The notes: generated from the sequence alone by a model not told the origin. A stretch of DNA of 64,000 nucleotides from Vibrio parahaemolyticus (GCF_900460535.1 NZ_UHIL01000001.1:1612001-1676000), one strand, 5' to 3'. Numbered from the stretch's first letter, positions 26,150-39,300 are shown. A program made the numbers and translations.

Positions 26150-26902
26150 ATGTTAGAACTTTTCATGCAACCTGAAGCATGGGTGATATTTGCCACCTTA
26201 TTTGCTCTCGAAGTTGTTTTAGGCGTAGATAATGTCGTTTTTATTTCCGTTTTATGTGAAAGATTGCCATCCCACCAGAGAAAGCTTGCACGAAACCTAG
26301 GTATTGGTCTTGCGGTGTTAGCGCGTATTGGATTGGTGTTTTCTATCACATGGATCATGCAACTTACACAACCACTATTTAGCGTTGCAGACCATGCGGT
26401 GACAGGTCGAGATATGATAATGATCTTGGGTGGTGCGTTTTTGTTAGCGAAAAGCTTAAAAGAGCTTTGGAGCTGGTTAACTCACAACGAAACCAATCAC
26501 TCTAACCATGTGCGCACAGGATTGGCGGTGGTTTTGTTACAAATCGTTGCGGTTGATGCGGTATTCTCGATGGACTCTGTCATCACAGCAGTCGGTTTAA
26601 CAAGTGAAGTACCACTTATGGTTGCTGCAATTATTGCTTCTGCATTGGTCATGGTTATGACTGCTGAGAAGATCAATAACCTAGTTACCCGTTACCCTGG
26701 TTTCAAAACCTTAGCGCTACTGTTCCTAGTATTGCTGGGTGGCTTGCTGATGGCCGAAGGCTTCGCAATCCATATCAATAAAGGGTATGTGTACTTTGCG
26801 ATGGCGTTTGGTTTGGTGCTGGAACTGTGTCACATCCAACTAAAGAACAAGCAGCGCCGAACTATCCAGCGAATCAGACCAATGCATGACGTAGCTACCT
26901 AG
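26150..26902 (+). CDS. TerC/UPF0053-family integral membrane protein
   Basis: 250 residues, about seven membrane segments. It has the two family signature repeats with buried acids: EVVLGVDNVVFISVL (about 20-34) and VDAVFSMDSVITAVGL (about 135-150). Size and sequence fit the short YgdQ-like branch without CBS or CorC domains. TerC-family proteins are linked to metal (Mn2+) export and membrane-protein metalation; a specific role here is an inference. SD AGGAGG lies 8 nt upstream and also falls inside the short upstream ORF. A terminator follows. Confidence 0.85.
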   Translation: MLELFMQPEAWVIFATLFALEVVLGVDNVVFISVLCERLPSHQRKLARNLGIGLAVLARIGLVFSITWIMQLTQPLFSVADHAVTGRDMIMILGGAFLLAKSLKELWSWLTHNETNHSNHVRTGLAVVLLQIVAVDAVFSMDSVITAVGLTSEVPLMVAAIIASALVMVMTAEKINNLVTRYPGFKTLALLFLVLLGGLLMAEGFAIHINKGYVYFAMAFGLVLELCHIQLKNKQRRTIQRIRPMHDVAT

Positions 26903-26975
26903 AGCACTTGTTAAATACATGAAAAATAGATAAATTCTCATGGGTAAACAAATGAGTGCCGGAGTGCTTTAAGGT

Positions 26976-27005
26976 GAAAACTGAGTTGTAGAGAACTCGG
27001 TTTTT
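26976..27005 (+). terminator. rho-independent terminator after the TerC-family gene
   Basis: AAAACTGAGTT / AACTCGGTTTTT stem with one G-T pair and a GTAGAG loop, running into five T. Confidence 0.7.
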
Positions 27006-27104
27006 CAACTTTAACTTCAGGAGAAAGAAGTGCGTTTGTCTACAGTGGTTCCTTCAGCCAAGCTTGTACTCATTTAGCTCGGTACTCCGGAATTATGGTT
27101 CGGC

Positions 27105-28079
27105 TCATAGTAATTCTTTTATTAGCTCTGCTCGTTCTGTCTTTGCTGCTAGCATCATCTGTATGTTCAAAGACGGAGCCTGATGGCTTTTGATGTAACG
27201 AGCATAATCTACCGGAGCGCCATCTACGAAGAGCTCTAAATGAAGATGAGGCCCGGTTGTCCTTCCCGTATTACCTGAACGTCCTATTTCTTGTCCTTTG
27301 ACTACGTTGTCACCTTTCCTGACGTTACTACGTGATAGGTGTAAGTAACGAGATATGGAACCGTTAGTGTGACGAATGTTAATGTAGTTGCCAGCAAAAC
27401 GGTTGTATCGTGACTTAACAATAACACCATCGGCGATAGAGTATATCGGTGTTCCAACAGGTACTGCGTAGTCCGTGCCTAAATGTGGGGTATTCAAACC
27501 TGTGATAGGATGTTTTCGTTTTAAACTGAAACCAGAACTAATTTTGTACTCTTTTGCCAGTGGAAATGAATAATAAGGCTTTCGCGTTAACCTATTTCCA
27601 TATTCATCGTAAGCATTATTTTTTCCATCGTTAATAATAAAAAATTCTTTTTTACTACCGGAATAGTAAAAGGAACTGATGTATTTTTCATTATAACTAT
27701 TGGTTTGGGTCTTTAGTGAGAACTTATCTCCCTTTCGAACCGAACCTATAATGTCAAATTCGCTTTCAATCAATTTAATCAATGACTTTATCTCTTGTTG
27801 AGATAAGCCTGCATTAATCAAAGAAGTCACAAAAGCATAGTTAATAACGCCAGTAGTGATCTTTGTTCGTTGAAAGTGACTATCGTAGGTTTTTTCTATA
27901 CTGTTGTTAGCTTCTTTATCGAAAAGAACACCTTGATAACTATGGGATATAACTTCTGATTGTTCCTCGGGAGTGAGCAGATAATGACTAAAAGATACGC
28001 TTACAATAATAGTGAGTGCGATGGTAGTAAGAGGCAGAGCAAGGTTATGATTACGAGAACTTAATATTAAACTTGTCAT
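27105..28079 (-). CDS. M23-family peptidoglycan endopeptidase, membrane-anchored
   Basis: 324 residues. An N-terminal membrane anchor (about 13-34) is followed by an OapA/LysM-like region (GVINYAFVTSLINAGLSQQE...GDKFSLKT) and the LytM domain (about 180-290). Zinc ligands are seen in HLGTD and HLHLE, with the usual ADGVIVKSRYNRFAGNYINI strand. This arrangement is that of the periplasmic D,D-endopeptidases (Shy/MepM type) that cut peptide cross-links for wall growth; all metal ligands are intact. It is divergent from the giant surface-lipoprotein gene and is AT-rich, as is the start of that gene. Confidence 0.85.
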   Translation of the reverse strand: MTSLILSSRNHNLALPLTTIALTIIVSVSFSHYLLTPEEQSEVISHSYQGVLFDKEANNSIEKTYDSHFQRTKITTGVINYAFVTSLINAGLSQQEIKSLIKLIESEFDIIGSVRKGDKFSLKTQTNSYNEKYISSFYYSGSKKEFFIINDGKNNAYDEYGNRLTRKPYYSFPLAKEYKISSGFSLKRKHPITGLNTPHLGTDYAVPVGTPIYSIADGVIVKSRYNRFAGNYINIRHTNGSISRYLHLSRSNVRKGDNVVKGQEIGRSGNTGRTTGPHLHLELFVDGAPVDYARYIKSHQAPSLNIQMMLAAKTERAELIKELL

Positions 28080-28274
28080 TAAATGAAAACTGTGCTTAGA
28101 AGCTGAAAATTGAGGGGAGTATAATATTTAAAATAAAATCTTACACGTCACTAACGACAATTCCTTTGTTTTTACTAACTAAATAATGATAGATATGAAA
28201 TAGCACTAAGAATAGGGTTGAAAAGTGTCTGTTTTTTTAGTTTTTTTGCTTTATTTTATGGTTATTTCGTCGCG

Positions 28275-28302
28275 TTGAGAAAATTCCACACAATAATATA
28301 AT
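28275..28302 (+). promoter_or_regulatory. sigma-70 promoter of the giant lipoprotein gene
   Basis: TTGAGA (28275-28280), 16-bp spacer, perfect TATAAT (28297-28302). This gives a leader of only about 24 nt before the ATG at 28333, which has no strong SD. Confidence 0.5.
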
Positions 28303-28332
28303 CTCGGCAAAAATATACTCTGCCAGATTATT

Positions 28333-30285
28333 ATGTTCACTAAAAATACGCTAAAATCAACGTTAGGTCTCATGGCTACTTCACTATTATTGAGTGCATG
28401 TGGCGGAGGGGACGGTGGCGATAATACGCCACCTGCGAGGAATACAGGAACCATCTCAGGTAATGTTTTTGACGCTCCAGTCAATGGTGCAAAAATTGAG
28501 GTGTTTGAGTTTAAAGATGGAAAGCTAGGAAGGAAGCTAGCGAGCACATCTTCCAATGCATTTGGTGATTACAAAGTCGAATTTGAATCGTCTTCGATGC
28601 CATTGTATGTCGTCGCACAACAAGGTAGTTACACCGATCCTTTAACAAAAGAGATTGTGTCCTCGAGTGTTGGTAAAACGTTGCGTTTAGAAGGCGTGGT
28701 GAACTTCAGTGAAGGTAGTAACCAAAAGTTGATGTTGACGCCTCTGACCAATATTGTTTCCGGTTTCGCAAAATATAAAATTGCAGGCGGCGTGTCTGGC
28801 TCGGACGCTGTCTCTCAAGCTCTTGATAGTATTAATGGCATGTACGGTTTTGATGTCAATGAAACCACACCAATTGATATTACTAAAGGTGGGCAGAGTA
28901 GTTTTGCAACGCCGGGGCATCAGTATGGTGCATTGCTTACTGCATACTCTTCTTACTCTTATGACATGATCCAAAGGTACGGTCAATCCGAAGACAATGT
29001 ATATACATCAATGCATTTAGCTGATGTACAGTTTCGTGATGTCGTTGCAGACGGCCTTCTTGATGGCCTAGAAATAAGCGAAGCAACGGGAGCTGTCACA
29101 CCACTTACATTTGGTCAGCAGAAAATCACCAGTGATGTGTACACTCAAGAACTCTCTCAGCAAGTTTTGATAGTTGTAAATGACCCTACACTCAACATTT
29201 CAGGAACAAACGCTGACGATTACGTTTCCTTTAGCCAACAAATAAATAGCCTTGGAACCGCTGGCGAAACAGATGGTGTCATTCCACCTCGTGATGACAC
29301 AGATATTGATACCATTCCGCCAACTGCAACGCGAACAGACAATGATGTATTGGCAGGTAAAGACATCGTAGATATCAAAATCAATGACGATATTGGTGTT
29401 GAGTCAGTGTCTGCATTTGTTGAATACAAACTCAACGGTGCATGGCAAGGTGAGTTTCAATGTAATGATCAGCTGACGTCAGGCAGTAAGTTTTGTTCGG
29501 TGGATGCGCAAGGGTTTGAGATTGGTCTTCGTGAAACGAACATCAAAGTAAGCATTGATACAAAAGCGATCGATGCTGTTGATGTCGACCAAGAAACTGG
29601 CCTTTCCAAGGTTACTGCTGCACGTTTAGTCTTATACACTGCAGATGTACTCGGAAATAAATTGCTTCCTGGCGGTGGGAAAGGTCATTATGTCAATTTC
29701 TCTTGGGATAACGACGCGCCAGTTATCACCGTGACCTCGTCTAGCGCTATCAATAATGAGCTTCAAGAATATGTACTTAAAGGTCTTGTAAAAGAAGCGT
29801 CTCAGGACATTAAGTCCGTCAGTGTGTCATTTAAGGGTGGTTTGCCTGACGATGTTGCTTGTTCTCCCGTTACGTCAGAGTCGGGAAGTGCCTGCGAATT
29901 TAGCAAAGCGTATTTAACAGACCAGTTCTTATCAACTACCACGTTTGATATAAAAGCCACTGATACAAAAGACAATGTCGGTGAGTTTCAACATGCGGTG
30001 AGCCGAGATGATCAAGCACCAGCACAGATCATCACATACCCGGAAGGTACGCCCATGAGCTACGTCAACGTGAGCCTTAATGGAGAACGAACCACTTACG
30101 AAGGCGTATATTCACAAGATACTTATACAGCTGATAACGTGCAGTCCAGCCGAGATTACTTGAAAATAGATTATGTCTATGCAAGCGCAGGTCTTAAATC
30201 CATTAGTGGGATTGATTTCGCAAACTTCAATGTTAACTTATTGAAAGAAAAAAAAGATTCCTTACGTTCGTGTCAAAATATCTGA
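28333..30285 (+). CDS. giant surface lipoprotein, N-terminal part (before frameshift)
   Basis: 650 residues as encoded. The lipoprotein signal ends in LLSAC (Cys at about 23) followed by a Gly/Asp-rich linker (GGGDGGDNTPP). Next comes a carboxypeptidase-regulatory-like beta domain (TISGNVFDAPVNGAKIEVFE), an all-alpha-looking segment, and Ig-like repeats from about residue 330. The frame ends just after an eight-A run (30248-30255), giving an unrelated tail DSLRSCQNI. The downstream frame continues the same kind of protein, so this is the first sixth of a single gene. By type it is probably an outer-membrane-anchored adhesin or biofilm protein (inference). Confidence 0.75.
   Translation: MFTKNTLKSTLGLMATSLLLSACGGGDGGDNTPPARNTGTISGNVFDAPVNGAKIEVFEFKDGKLGRKLASTSSNAFGDYKVEFESSSMPLYVVAQQGSYTDPLTKEIVSSSVGKTLRLEGVVNFSEGSNQKLMLTPLTNIVSGFAKYKIAGGVSGSDAVSQALDSINGMYGFDVNETTPIDITKGGQSSFATPGHQYGALLTAYSSYSYDMIQRYGQSEDNVYTSMHLADVQFRDVVADGLLDGLEISEATGAVTPLTFGQQKITSDVYTQELSQQVLIVVNDPTLNISGTNADDYVSFSQQINSLGTAGETDGVIPPRDDTDIDTIPPTATRTDNDVLAGKDIVDIKINDDIGVESVSAFVEYKLNGAWQGEFQCNDQLTSGSKFCSVDAQGFEIGLRETNIKVSIDTKAIDAVDVDQETGLSKVTAARLVLYTADVLGNKLLPGGGKGHYVNFSWDNDAPVITVTSSSAINNELQEYVLKGLVKEASQDIKSVSVSFKGGLPDDVACSPVTSESGSACEFSKAYLTDQFLSTTTFDIKATDTKDNVGEFQHAVSRDDQAPAQIITYPEGTPMSYVNVSLNGERTTYEGVYSQDTYTADNVQSSRDYLKIDYVYASAGLKSISGIDFANFNVNLLKEKKDSLRSCQNI
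30248..30255 (+). other. frameshift site: run of eight A
   Basis: With seven A the codons run LKEKKIPYVRVKISDASS continuously into the long downstream frame. With eight A translation ends at 30285. The downstream frame is open from 30245, so the shift must lie within 30245-30285 and the A run is the only slippery tract there. Confidence 0.8.
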
Positions 30286-30337
30286 TGCGAGTTCAGAGAC
30301 TGTATTAGGTTCAAGTGCTGACAAACTTAAGCTCGTC

Positions 30338-33300
30338 GTGAAGTATTACGTAAGTCAAAACAATGACAACAACTATGCGTTCCAAAATACAACGCAGACG
30401 TTAGCTTCGACGGACGCCATAACCGCAAGCATTCCTCACGAAACCATTTTGGATAGTAGCGGGCGAGTTGATGAAGTTATTTACTATGTCCCTTTTGTAA
30501 AGGAGATCCTAGGTGATGGCTTCAAAAACGTCTCAGAAAACGCGAGCCAAAAACTGGTAATTCAAGCTATTGATGAGTCAGAGAATGAAAGCACGACTCA
30601 AGAAGTTTATTTCAGAAGCAGTTTCGACTTGCCGACGATGACTATCGTGACACCTTTCATTGGTGCACGTGTTCAATTGGAAGGTTTAAACCCTAACGGA
30701 GAGTTTACGTCATTAGCTAGTTGCTCCACGATTCAGCAACCGGAAAGTGATGAGTCTGCCGCGTTTGATGTTGCTTCATGTGAGACTACAACCGATGTTG
30801 TTAATTATGATTTTATGCGAGTTCGCTTAATTGGTGTTGATGGAACTGATCCGCATTACTATCAATGGAAGGATAATAAAAGCGCAAGAGCTAGCGTTAA
30901 CTTAAACGATGCAAATATAGGCGCATACTTCGAACTGAACGGTTCGAATACTTATTATGTTACGGAGTTATCTACTTACCAAACAGGCCTATTTGACTAT
31001 CGCTGGAATCAAGTTGAGGCCGGAGACAAAACCTCAGAGCGCGCGGCTCTCATTCTCACGGATGTGAAGTATGCATTGTCCGGTGGCAACGATTCATTTT
31101 TCGGTTTCGATCCAACAGTGACATCTTATGCGACTAACGAGATGTTAGAAAACCCAATTCCAGATGAACTGTCCAACGACTACTTGCATCGATTCCTCGT
31201 TGAAGCGATCGATGATTTAGCTCAAGACACGCCACGTAATAACTCTTCTGATTTTGCTTCTGCTATCTATGATGATCTGAGCTATGACGGTAAGGCAAAC
31301 GGTATTGGATCTGGAGGTAATCTAATTAAATTAGATAGTTATGAGTTTAGTTCTGACACTTACCGTAAAGATCTCGCTCAGTCTTACTACAACATCATGA
31401 CGGAAAAATACGGAATTCCAACCAATATTGCCCAGCTTTATGCTGACGATATATCGCAGGCAAATCCAAAGCTAGACGAAGACGCTATTTTTGATAGTGA
31501 GGGAGAAAGTATAGATAAAGAAGCGCCTAAACAAACGTTAACAATAGAGACTGGCCGAGAAACTATGGTCGGCAACAAACGTTACGTAGCAGGCGAAGTT
31601 GTTTCTAAAATTGTCTTGGAAGATCCATCAGGTATCGTTGAAAAAGCGGAAAATGCGCCTACATTCAAGAGCATGTGGTATGCACAGAGCACGCCTAATA
31701 CCGCGATACCATTGGAACTGAGAATTGATGAGTCTGGCAACAGCAATAAATTCCGCATAGAGTATTTGTTTACACTCAATACGCAATCAACAGACCTAAT
31801 AGACATCATCAAGTTTGCTCTGGAGACAACGGCGGTCGATACCCAAGGTAACGCTTATACCGATCTAAACCCATATATTGAAACTCTATATGTTGATAAT
31901 GACTATCCCGCAGCGACTTACATTCCACCAAACGACTTGGAAGGGAACCCAATTGGCGAGGATATTTATTTAAATGCGAATTCAGTTCATGAGTTGACAT
32001 TTAAACTTCAAGATCTTGTGGGGGACCAACTGGAGAAGCGGAGCTTATCGTTTGTCGATCTCTCAAATGGTACAACGGTCGATTACACAAGCGATCAGTT
32101 TTCCAGTAATACGCAAGATTCATTCAAGGTTAAATTATGTACAGGTACTCTTTGTGCGAGCCAAGGTAAAGTCGTTTATCCGGGAGATGGTAACTGGACT
32201 GTCAACGTAAATGCAGAAGACAATTTGGGGAACTTTGTTAATCGTCAAACTACAAATTCACCAAAATTCAATATCTTAATTGACTCTGAAGGGCCGATTG
32301 TTAATGGAGGAACAATCAATAAACGTTTGGGTGGAAACTCATCTTGGGTGCCGGATATTTCTTGGGGTAACTTGAGTCCAGGCAGTGTAGTTGAAGTTGA
32401 TATGAAGACGGAGTTTGGTAAGCGTATTACTTTGCAACATTATGAGACTGAACCCACAGACAGTGTGGATCCTTATCTATTCGGAGAGCAACCAAACATT
32501 GAAGTTCGTTTAATAGCCGGGGCGTTTAAGTATGAAGAGACGAACTCGTTTTACGTAAAAGCGAAAGACAGTGCTTACCCTCAAGCAGAGTCGACAAGCG
32601 AATTTGTTTTTCAAGTAGACAACAAAGGCCCGGTAATTGAACTGTCTGAACCTTGGATCGTAGACAAAAACTCTGCTGGTAACTACGTCCTGGGACCTGA
32701 TTTTCAAGTGAAGCTGAGTTCAGTCATTGATGATTCTAAAGTAAGTAACGTCGAGCTGTGGCAACAAGCTGGTGACTCTGCAATACGGTCAATTGTACCT
32801 AGAGATCCAACACAACCATTTGAAATGGAAATTGGTCGTATACAAAGTGACAGTATCACCATTGATGCAAATAAGAGGGCGAACCTGTTCATTAAGGCGA
32901 TAGATGAGTATGGATTCGAATCTCAGACAGAGCCACGAACGATAATTATTGACCGAGATGGTCCTACGTTAACTCTGAATGGGTTTAACTCGGAAAGTTA
33001 TTATCGTGGTAACTACGTGTTTTCACTTTCAGCTCAAGATCTGAGCGAAACGGGAACGCCTTCATCAAATGGTGTGAACAAGACTACATTGGAGTATTGG
33101 AGCTTTATCGATACACCTTCTGATACAGGCACACAAGTAGATGAAGATATGAAAGTGAGCTTAGAAGGACAGAATGATGGTGATAGTTCAACCCGTACAA
33201 TCAAACTCAGGGGCAGCGATGTTCGCGGGAATGCGACTGAGGTAGATTACGCGATTAAAGTGCAAAACAAGTTGCCAACCATTCATAGTGTGTCTTTTTC

Positions 33301-36300
33301 CTATGAAGATGGAACGCCGATTACTGGTGGGTTAGTTACGCGCAACGATCCTGTTGTTATTATCCTTGATGCGGAAGATGCAAGTGGAATTCCTCAAATC
33401 GACGGCACTTATAGATACGGCGATCAAACCAATAATATACAGTTTAGTGAAGATGAAGCGGGTAAGTGGAAGGGAAGACTAACTTCTGCCGAATTATCTC
33501 TGGATGGAAGCTATGAACTAAAGTTCAAAGTTTATAACAATGTTTTGTATAACTCAGGGGAAACACGACCAGTAGCAGAACGGTCGGAAAGTATTAATGT
33601 TCAACGCGAAGGGGTCGTGTTATCTGTCGCGCAACCTGAAAATTTTCAGGCTCATATCTCGGGTAAGACGTTGAGTGTTGAGTTCAACCCTGTGGGTGAT
33701 GTTAAGGCTCGGACTCTAGAATGTTGGGTAAGAGAAAATTACACCTCAAGCGAAGCTCCAAATGATGGATTGAGCAATGCTTACTCAGGCGTTATCACTA
33801 ATCCACAGGAAAGTTATAAGTGTAGTGTGACGACAGATGTAAACATGTCTACTGCACCTGTCGTTCTAATTACTCGAACAGTGGGCCAGAACGATACAGA
33901 GACGGTGAGCAAATTCAGCTTTAATATGATGGATATTGAAGCGCCAGCAGCATTAGAGGACACCTATCTATTTACAGGTAACGAAGTTGAATTTGATGCC
34001 GATGGAAACAAAATGTTGAGCTTAACATTGAGCTTCAAAGATAATTTATCAGGGGTGAATACTGAGCCAACGAAACGACCGTTGTTAGTTAGAAACCGTT
34101 TTAATATAACGTTTGAACCAAAAAGTTGTAGCGTGAGTGCTGGGGTTACTACGTGTACTTACACCGAACGTTATTCGGATATCATCGCAACTGGGGTATC
34201 ACAACATCTATATACCATTAAAAATTTATCTGATATGGCAGGTAATACATCCTCAGATCATTCTCTAGAACTATTGTTGCCACCTCCAGGTTCAGTAGAT
34301 ATTGGAATCACAAGCCCAACGGATGACAGTATCATTCGAGGCGCTCAGCTGGTGATGAACTTTAAAGTGAAGGTTGGGGCACAATCAATTTTAGAAAATG
34401 TGATTGCAACAGTGGATGGGGATTCATATAACCTCAATGATCATCCAGGGAACTTTTCACGATTTAACGATTGTGGAGAGGGCTATTCCTGTTCGACATT
34501 TGAAGCGCCTCTAAGTGCGACTTTGGATGGACAAGTGATCAAACCGAGCATCCAAGCTATTGATGTGTGGGGAGACTCAAGTAGCGATAACGTCAGTGTG
34601 ATGGTCGATAACAGCAAACCAATAATTGATAGTGACGCTGTTGTCAGTGAATCCCCTACAGATTCAAACTTGGTTAGGTTCCAGTTTTCTATTAGGGATG
34701 AAGGAAGCGGTATTGCAAGCGTCAAATACACAACCGTTAACCCTAGCCATGTTTTTAATAAAGAGGAAAATGCAGATAACTCACATCTTTATTTCGAGCT
34801 GCCAAAAAGTGAGCTGCAAGGGCTGAATCAAATCCGAGTAAGCATTGAAGCAACGGATAAAGTGGGCTGGAGTGAAAGTAAGACTGTGGATATTGATGTG
34901 TCTGTACCTACTATTACGGTCTCATTTAATGGAATGACTAGCTTGCAAGGAGGCAAACTAGCTTTTACAAAAGAAAGTCAGTTATTCAATGTGACTTCAA
35001 AAGAAGGACATGATGTAAAGGCATCAAACTACTCTATCGATTTAGTTCCAAGTACAGGTGATACGCTAAATTTTTCGGGGAATATCGTCTCATCGACAGG
35101 GTCTGATACTATGGTTTTTGACGCTGAAGATCAGACCGAATATATGTATAAAGTGACGGTCACCGACTCAATAGGGCGTTCTATTACCGACTTTGAACTT
35201 TTTAGTACAACATATGGTGCCAAAGGCATCACATCTATCGTTGACTACGAGTTACCAACAATATCTGGTGTTTCTGCTGATCAAGTATCTATGACACCAA
35301 CGGACGGCAAATATGATTTAGATGTAACAGCGTATGTTACAGATAAAAACTTGAGTTCAGTGACATCTACAGCAGATAACGGGAGTGGTGTAAAAGTGGG
35401 ACCACAATCAGTTACAGAGCCTGTTAGTGTAGGTGATCCTTATGTGATGCACTACTCATTGACTCCTGGTACCTATACGATACAAGTAGCCGCGTTGGAT
35501 TTGGCGAACCATAAGACTGAGAAATCAACAAGCGCTACCGTAAAGGCAGCAACCGTTCCAGAGTTAACAATATCAACTGCATCATCTAGCCCTTCGGCTG
35601 GTGGAGTTGAAATCCCGCTTACATTTACTTTTTCAGAAGAGGTTAAAGAATTTAGTTTCTCCGATGTGAAATTAGAAGCGAGTGATAAAAACGAAGCTGG
35701 AGAGCTTCAGCAAGTATCATGGAACACCAGTGACAATATAACTTGGACCGCTACCTACACAGCTCCAGAAAAACAAAATAAAGAAATAATCATACGGGTC
35801 GACGATGATAGTTATGAGAGCGTCAACTCTATCCCCGGAAAAGGGGATAGTTTGATTTTGGAGGTAGAAGGAGTGTTACCAACGCTGTCAAAAGTGACTT
35901 TTGATCCTAAGCATCAAGCGATAGGACAGTCGGTGAACATCACACTTGAGTTCGATAAGGAAGTGCAAGAAGCGACAGCAAAACTGGGAAATAATGATGT
36001 TACTTCACTCGTTGCTACGGCGAATAAGAAAATTTGGACGGGGAGGGCTGAAGTCCCCAATATTCCAGAACTCAGTGTCGGCCTATTTGTAAGTAAGTAC
36101 AAAGACTTGATTGGTAATATGGGCGAAGATGATTCTTCCAACGCAATGCCAATCACACCAACCTTGGCGATCACGCCAGTAGGCAATGTGGATAGCAGCA
36201 ATGCTGCCGCATTGCAGATCACCGGTACTTCAAGCCGCTTTGATGGCCAAACCGTGAGCGTAGAAATCAAAGCGCAAGGCAGTGAAACGGTTATCGCCAA

Positions 36301-39300
36301 TGGCAATGCCACGGTACAAAGTGGTGGCGCTTGGACGAGCAACGCGATGGACATCAGTGGTGAGGCAAATGGCACCTACACCGTCGTTGTCACAGGCACC
36401 AATGCCTCAAACGTGGAAGCAACAGAAAGCACAAACTTCACGTTGGCACAGGCGTTGCCAACACTGACTAACGCAACATTCAATCCGACGCATCAAGCGG
36501 AAGGACAAAGTGTGGCGGTCAGACTGGAGTTTGATAAAGCGCTGCAAGCAGCAAGCGCAGAGCTGGGTGGTTCCGCCATCACGCTGACTAAGACAGCGGA
36601 TGCGAAAGTCTGGACCGGTGACGTTGTCGTGCCAGTGTCGTCAGAGCTAACCGTAGGCTTGGTGGTGAAAGATTACCAAGACCTTTCGGGGAATACGGGT
36701 GCAGAAGACCGCAGCCACTCGATGCCGATCACACCAACCTTGGCGATCACGCCAGTAGGCAATGTGGATAGCAGTAACGCCGCCGCATTGCAAATCACCG
36801 GCACTTCAAGCCGCTTTGATGGCCAAACCGTGAGCGTAGAAATCAAAGCGCAAGGCAGTGAAACGGTTATCGCCAATGGCAATGCCACGGTACAAAGTGG
36901 TGGCGCTTGGACGAGCAACGCGATGGACATCAGTGGTGAGCCAAATGGCACCTACACCGTCGTTGTCACAGGCACCAATGCCTCAAACGTGGAAGCAACA
37001 GAAAGCACAAATTTCACGTTGGCACAGGCGTTGCCAACACTGAACAACGCAACATTCAATCCGACACACCAAGCGGAAGGACAAAGTGTGACGGTCAGAC
37101 TGGAGTTCGATAAAGCGCTGCAAGCAGCAAGCGCAGAGCTGGGTGGTTCCGCCATCACGCTGACTAAGACAGCGGATGCGAAAGTCTGGACCGGTGATGT
37201 TGTCGTGCCAGTGTCGTCAGAGCTAACCGTAGGCTTGGTGGTGAAAGACTACCAAGATCTTTCGGGGAATACGGGGGCAGAAGACCGCAGCCACTCGATG
37301 CCGATCACACCAACCTTGGCGATCACGCCAGTAGGCAATGTGGATAGCAGTAACGCCGCCGCATTGCAGATCACCGGCACTTCAAGCCGCTTTGATGGCC
37401 AAACCGTGAGCGTAGAAATCAAAGCGCAAGGCAGTGAAACGGTTATCGCCAGCGGCAGTGCCACGGTACAAAGTGGTGGCGCTTGGACGAGCAACGCGAT
37501 GGACATCAGTGGTGAGCCAAATGGCACCTACACCGTCGTTGTCACAGGCACCAATGCCTCAAACGTGGAAGCAACAGAAAGCACAAATTTCACGTTGGCA
37601 CAGGCGTTGCCAACACTGAACAACGCAACATTCAATCCGACGCACCAAGCGGAAGGACAAAGTGTCGCGGTCAGACTGGAGTTCGATAAAGCGCTGCAAG
37701 CAGCAAGCGCAGAGCTGGGTGGTTCCGTCGTCACACTGACTAAGACAGTGGATGCGAAAGTCTGGACCGGTGATGTTGTGGTGCCAGTGTCGTCAGAGCT
37801 AACCGTAGGCTTGGTGGTGAAAGATTACCAAGACCTTTCGGGGAATACGGGCGCAGAAGACCGCAGCCACTCGATGCCGATCACACCAACCTTGGCGATC
37901 ACGCCAGTAGGCAATGTGGATAGCAGTAACGCTGCCACATTGCAGATCACCGGTACTTCAAGCCGCTTTGATGGCCAAACCGTGAGCGTAGAAATCAAAG
38001 CGCAAGGCAGTGAAACGGTTATCGCCAGCGGCAGTGCCACGGTACAAAGTGGTGGCGCTTGGACGAGCAACGCGATGGACATCAGTGGTGAGCCAAATGG
38101 CACCTACACCGTGGTGGTGACGGGGACCAATGCCTCGAACGTGGAAGCAACAGAAAGCACAAACTTCACGTTGGCACAGGCGTTGCCAAAACTGACCAAC
38201 GCAACCTTTAACCCAACGCACCAAGCGGAAGGACAAAGTGTGACGGTCAGACTGGAGTTCGATAAAGCGCTGCAAGCAGCAAGCGCAGAGCTGGGTGGTT
38301 CCGTCGTCACACTGACTAAGACAGTGGATGCGAAAGTCTGGACCGGTGATGTTGTGGTGCCAGTGTCGTCAGAGCTAACCGTAGGCTTGGTGGTGAAAGA
38401 TTACCAAGACCTTTCGGGGAATACGGGCGCAGAAGACCGCAGCCACTCGATGCCGATCACACCAACCTTGGCGATCACGCCAGTAGGCAATGTGGATAGC
38501 AGTAACGCTGCCACATTGCAGATCACCGGTACTTCAAGCCGCTTTGATGGCCAAACCGTGAGCGTAGAAATCAAAGCGCAAGGCAGTGAAACGGTTATCG
38601 CCAGCGGCAGTGCCACAGTACAAAGTGGTGGCGCTTGGACGAGCAACGCGATGGACATCAGTGGTGAGCCAAATGGCACCTACACCGTCGTTGTCACAGG
38701 CACCAATGCCTCAAACGTGGAAGCAACAGAAAGCACAAATTTCACGTTGGCACAGGCGTTGCCAACACTGAACAACGCAACATTCAATCCGACACACCAA
38801 GCGGAAGGACAAAGTGTGACGGTCAGACTGGAGTTCGATAAAGCGCTGCAAGCAGCAAGCGCAGAGCTGGGTGGTTCCGCCATCACGCTGACTAAGGCAG
38901 CGGATGCGAAAGTCTGGACCGGTGATGTTGTCGTGCCAGTGTCGTCAGAGCTAACCGTAGGCTTGGTGGTGAAAGACTACCAAGATCTTTCGGGGAATAC
39001 GGGGGCAGAAGACCGCAGCCACTCGATGCCGATCACACCAACCTTGGCGATCACGCCAGTAGGCAATGTGGATAGCAGTAACGCCGCCGCATTGCAGATC
39101 ACCGGCACTTCAAGCCGCTTTGATGGCCAAACCGTGAGCGTAGAAATCAAAGTGCAAGGCAGTGCAACGGCTATCGCTAGCGGCAGTGCGACAGTACAAA
39201 GTGGTGGCGCTTGGACGAGCAACGCGATGGACATCAGTGGTGAGCCAAATGGCACCTACACCGTCGTTGTCACAGGCACCAATGCCTCAAACGTGGAAGC

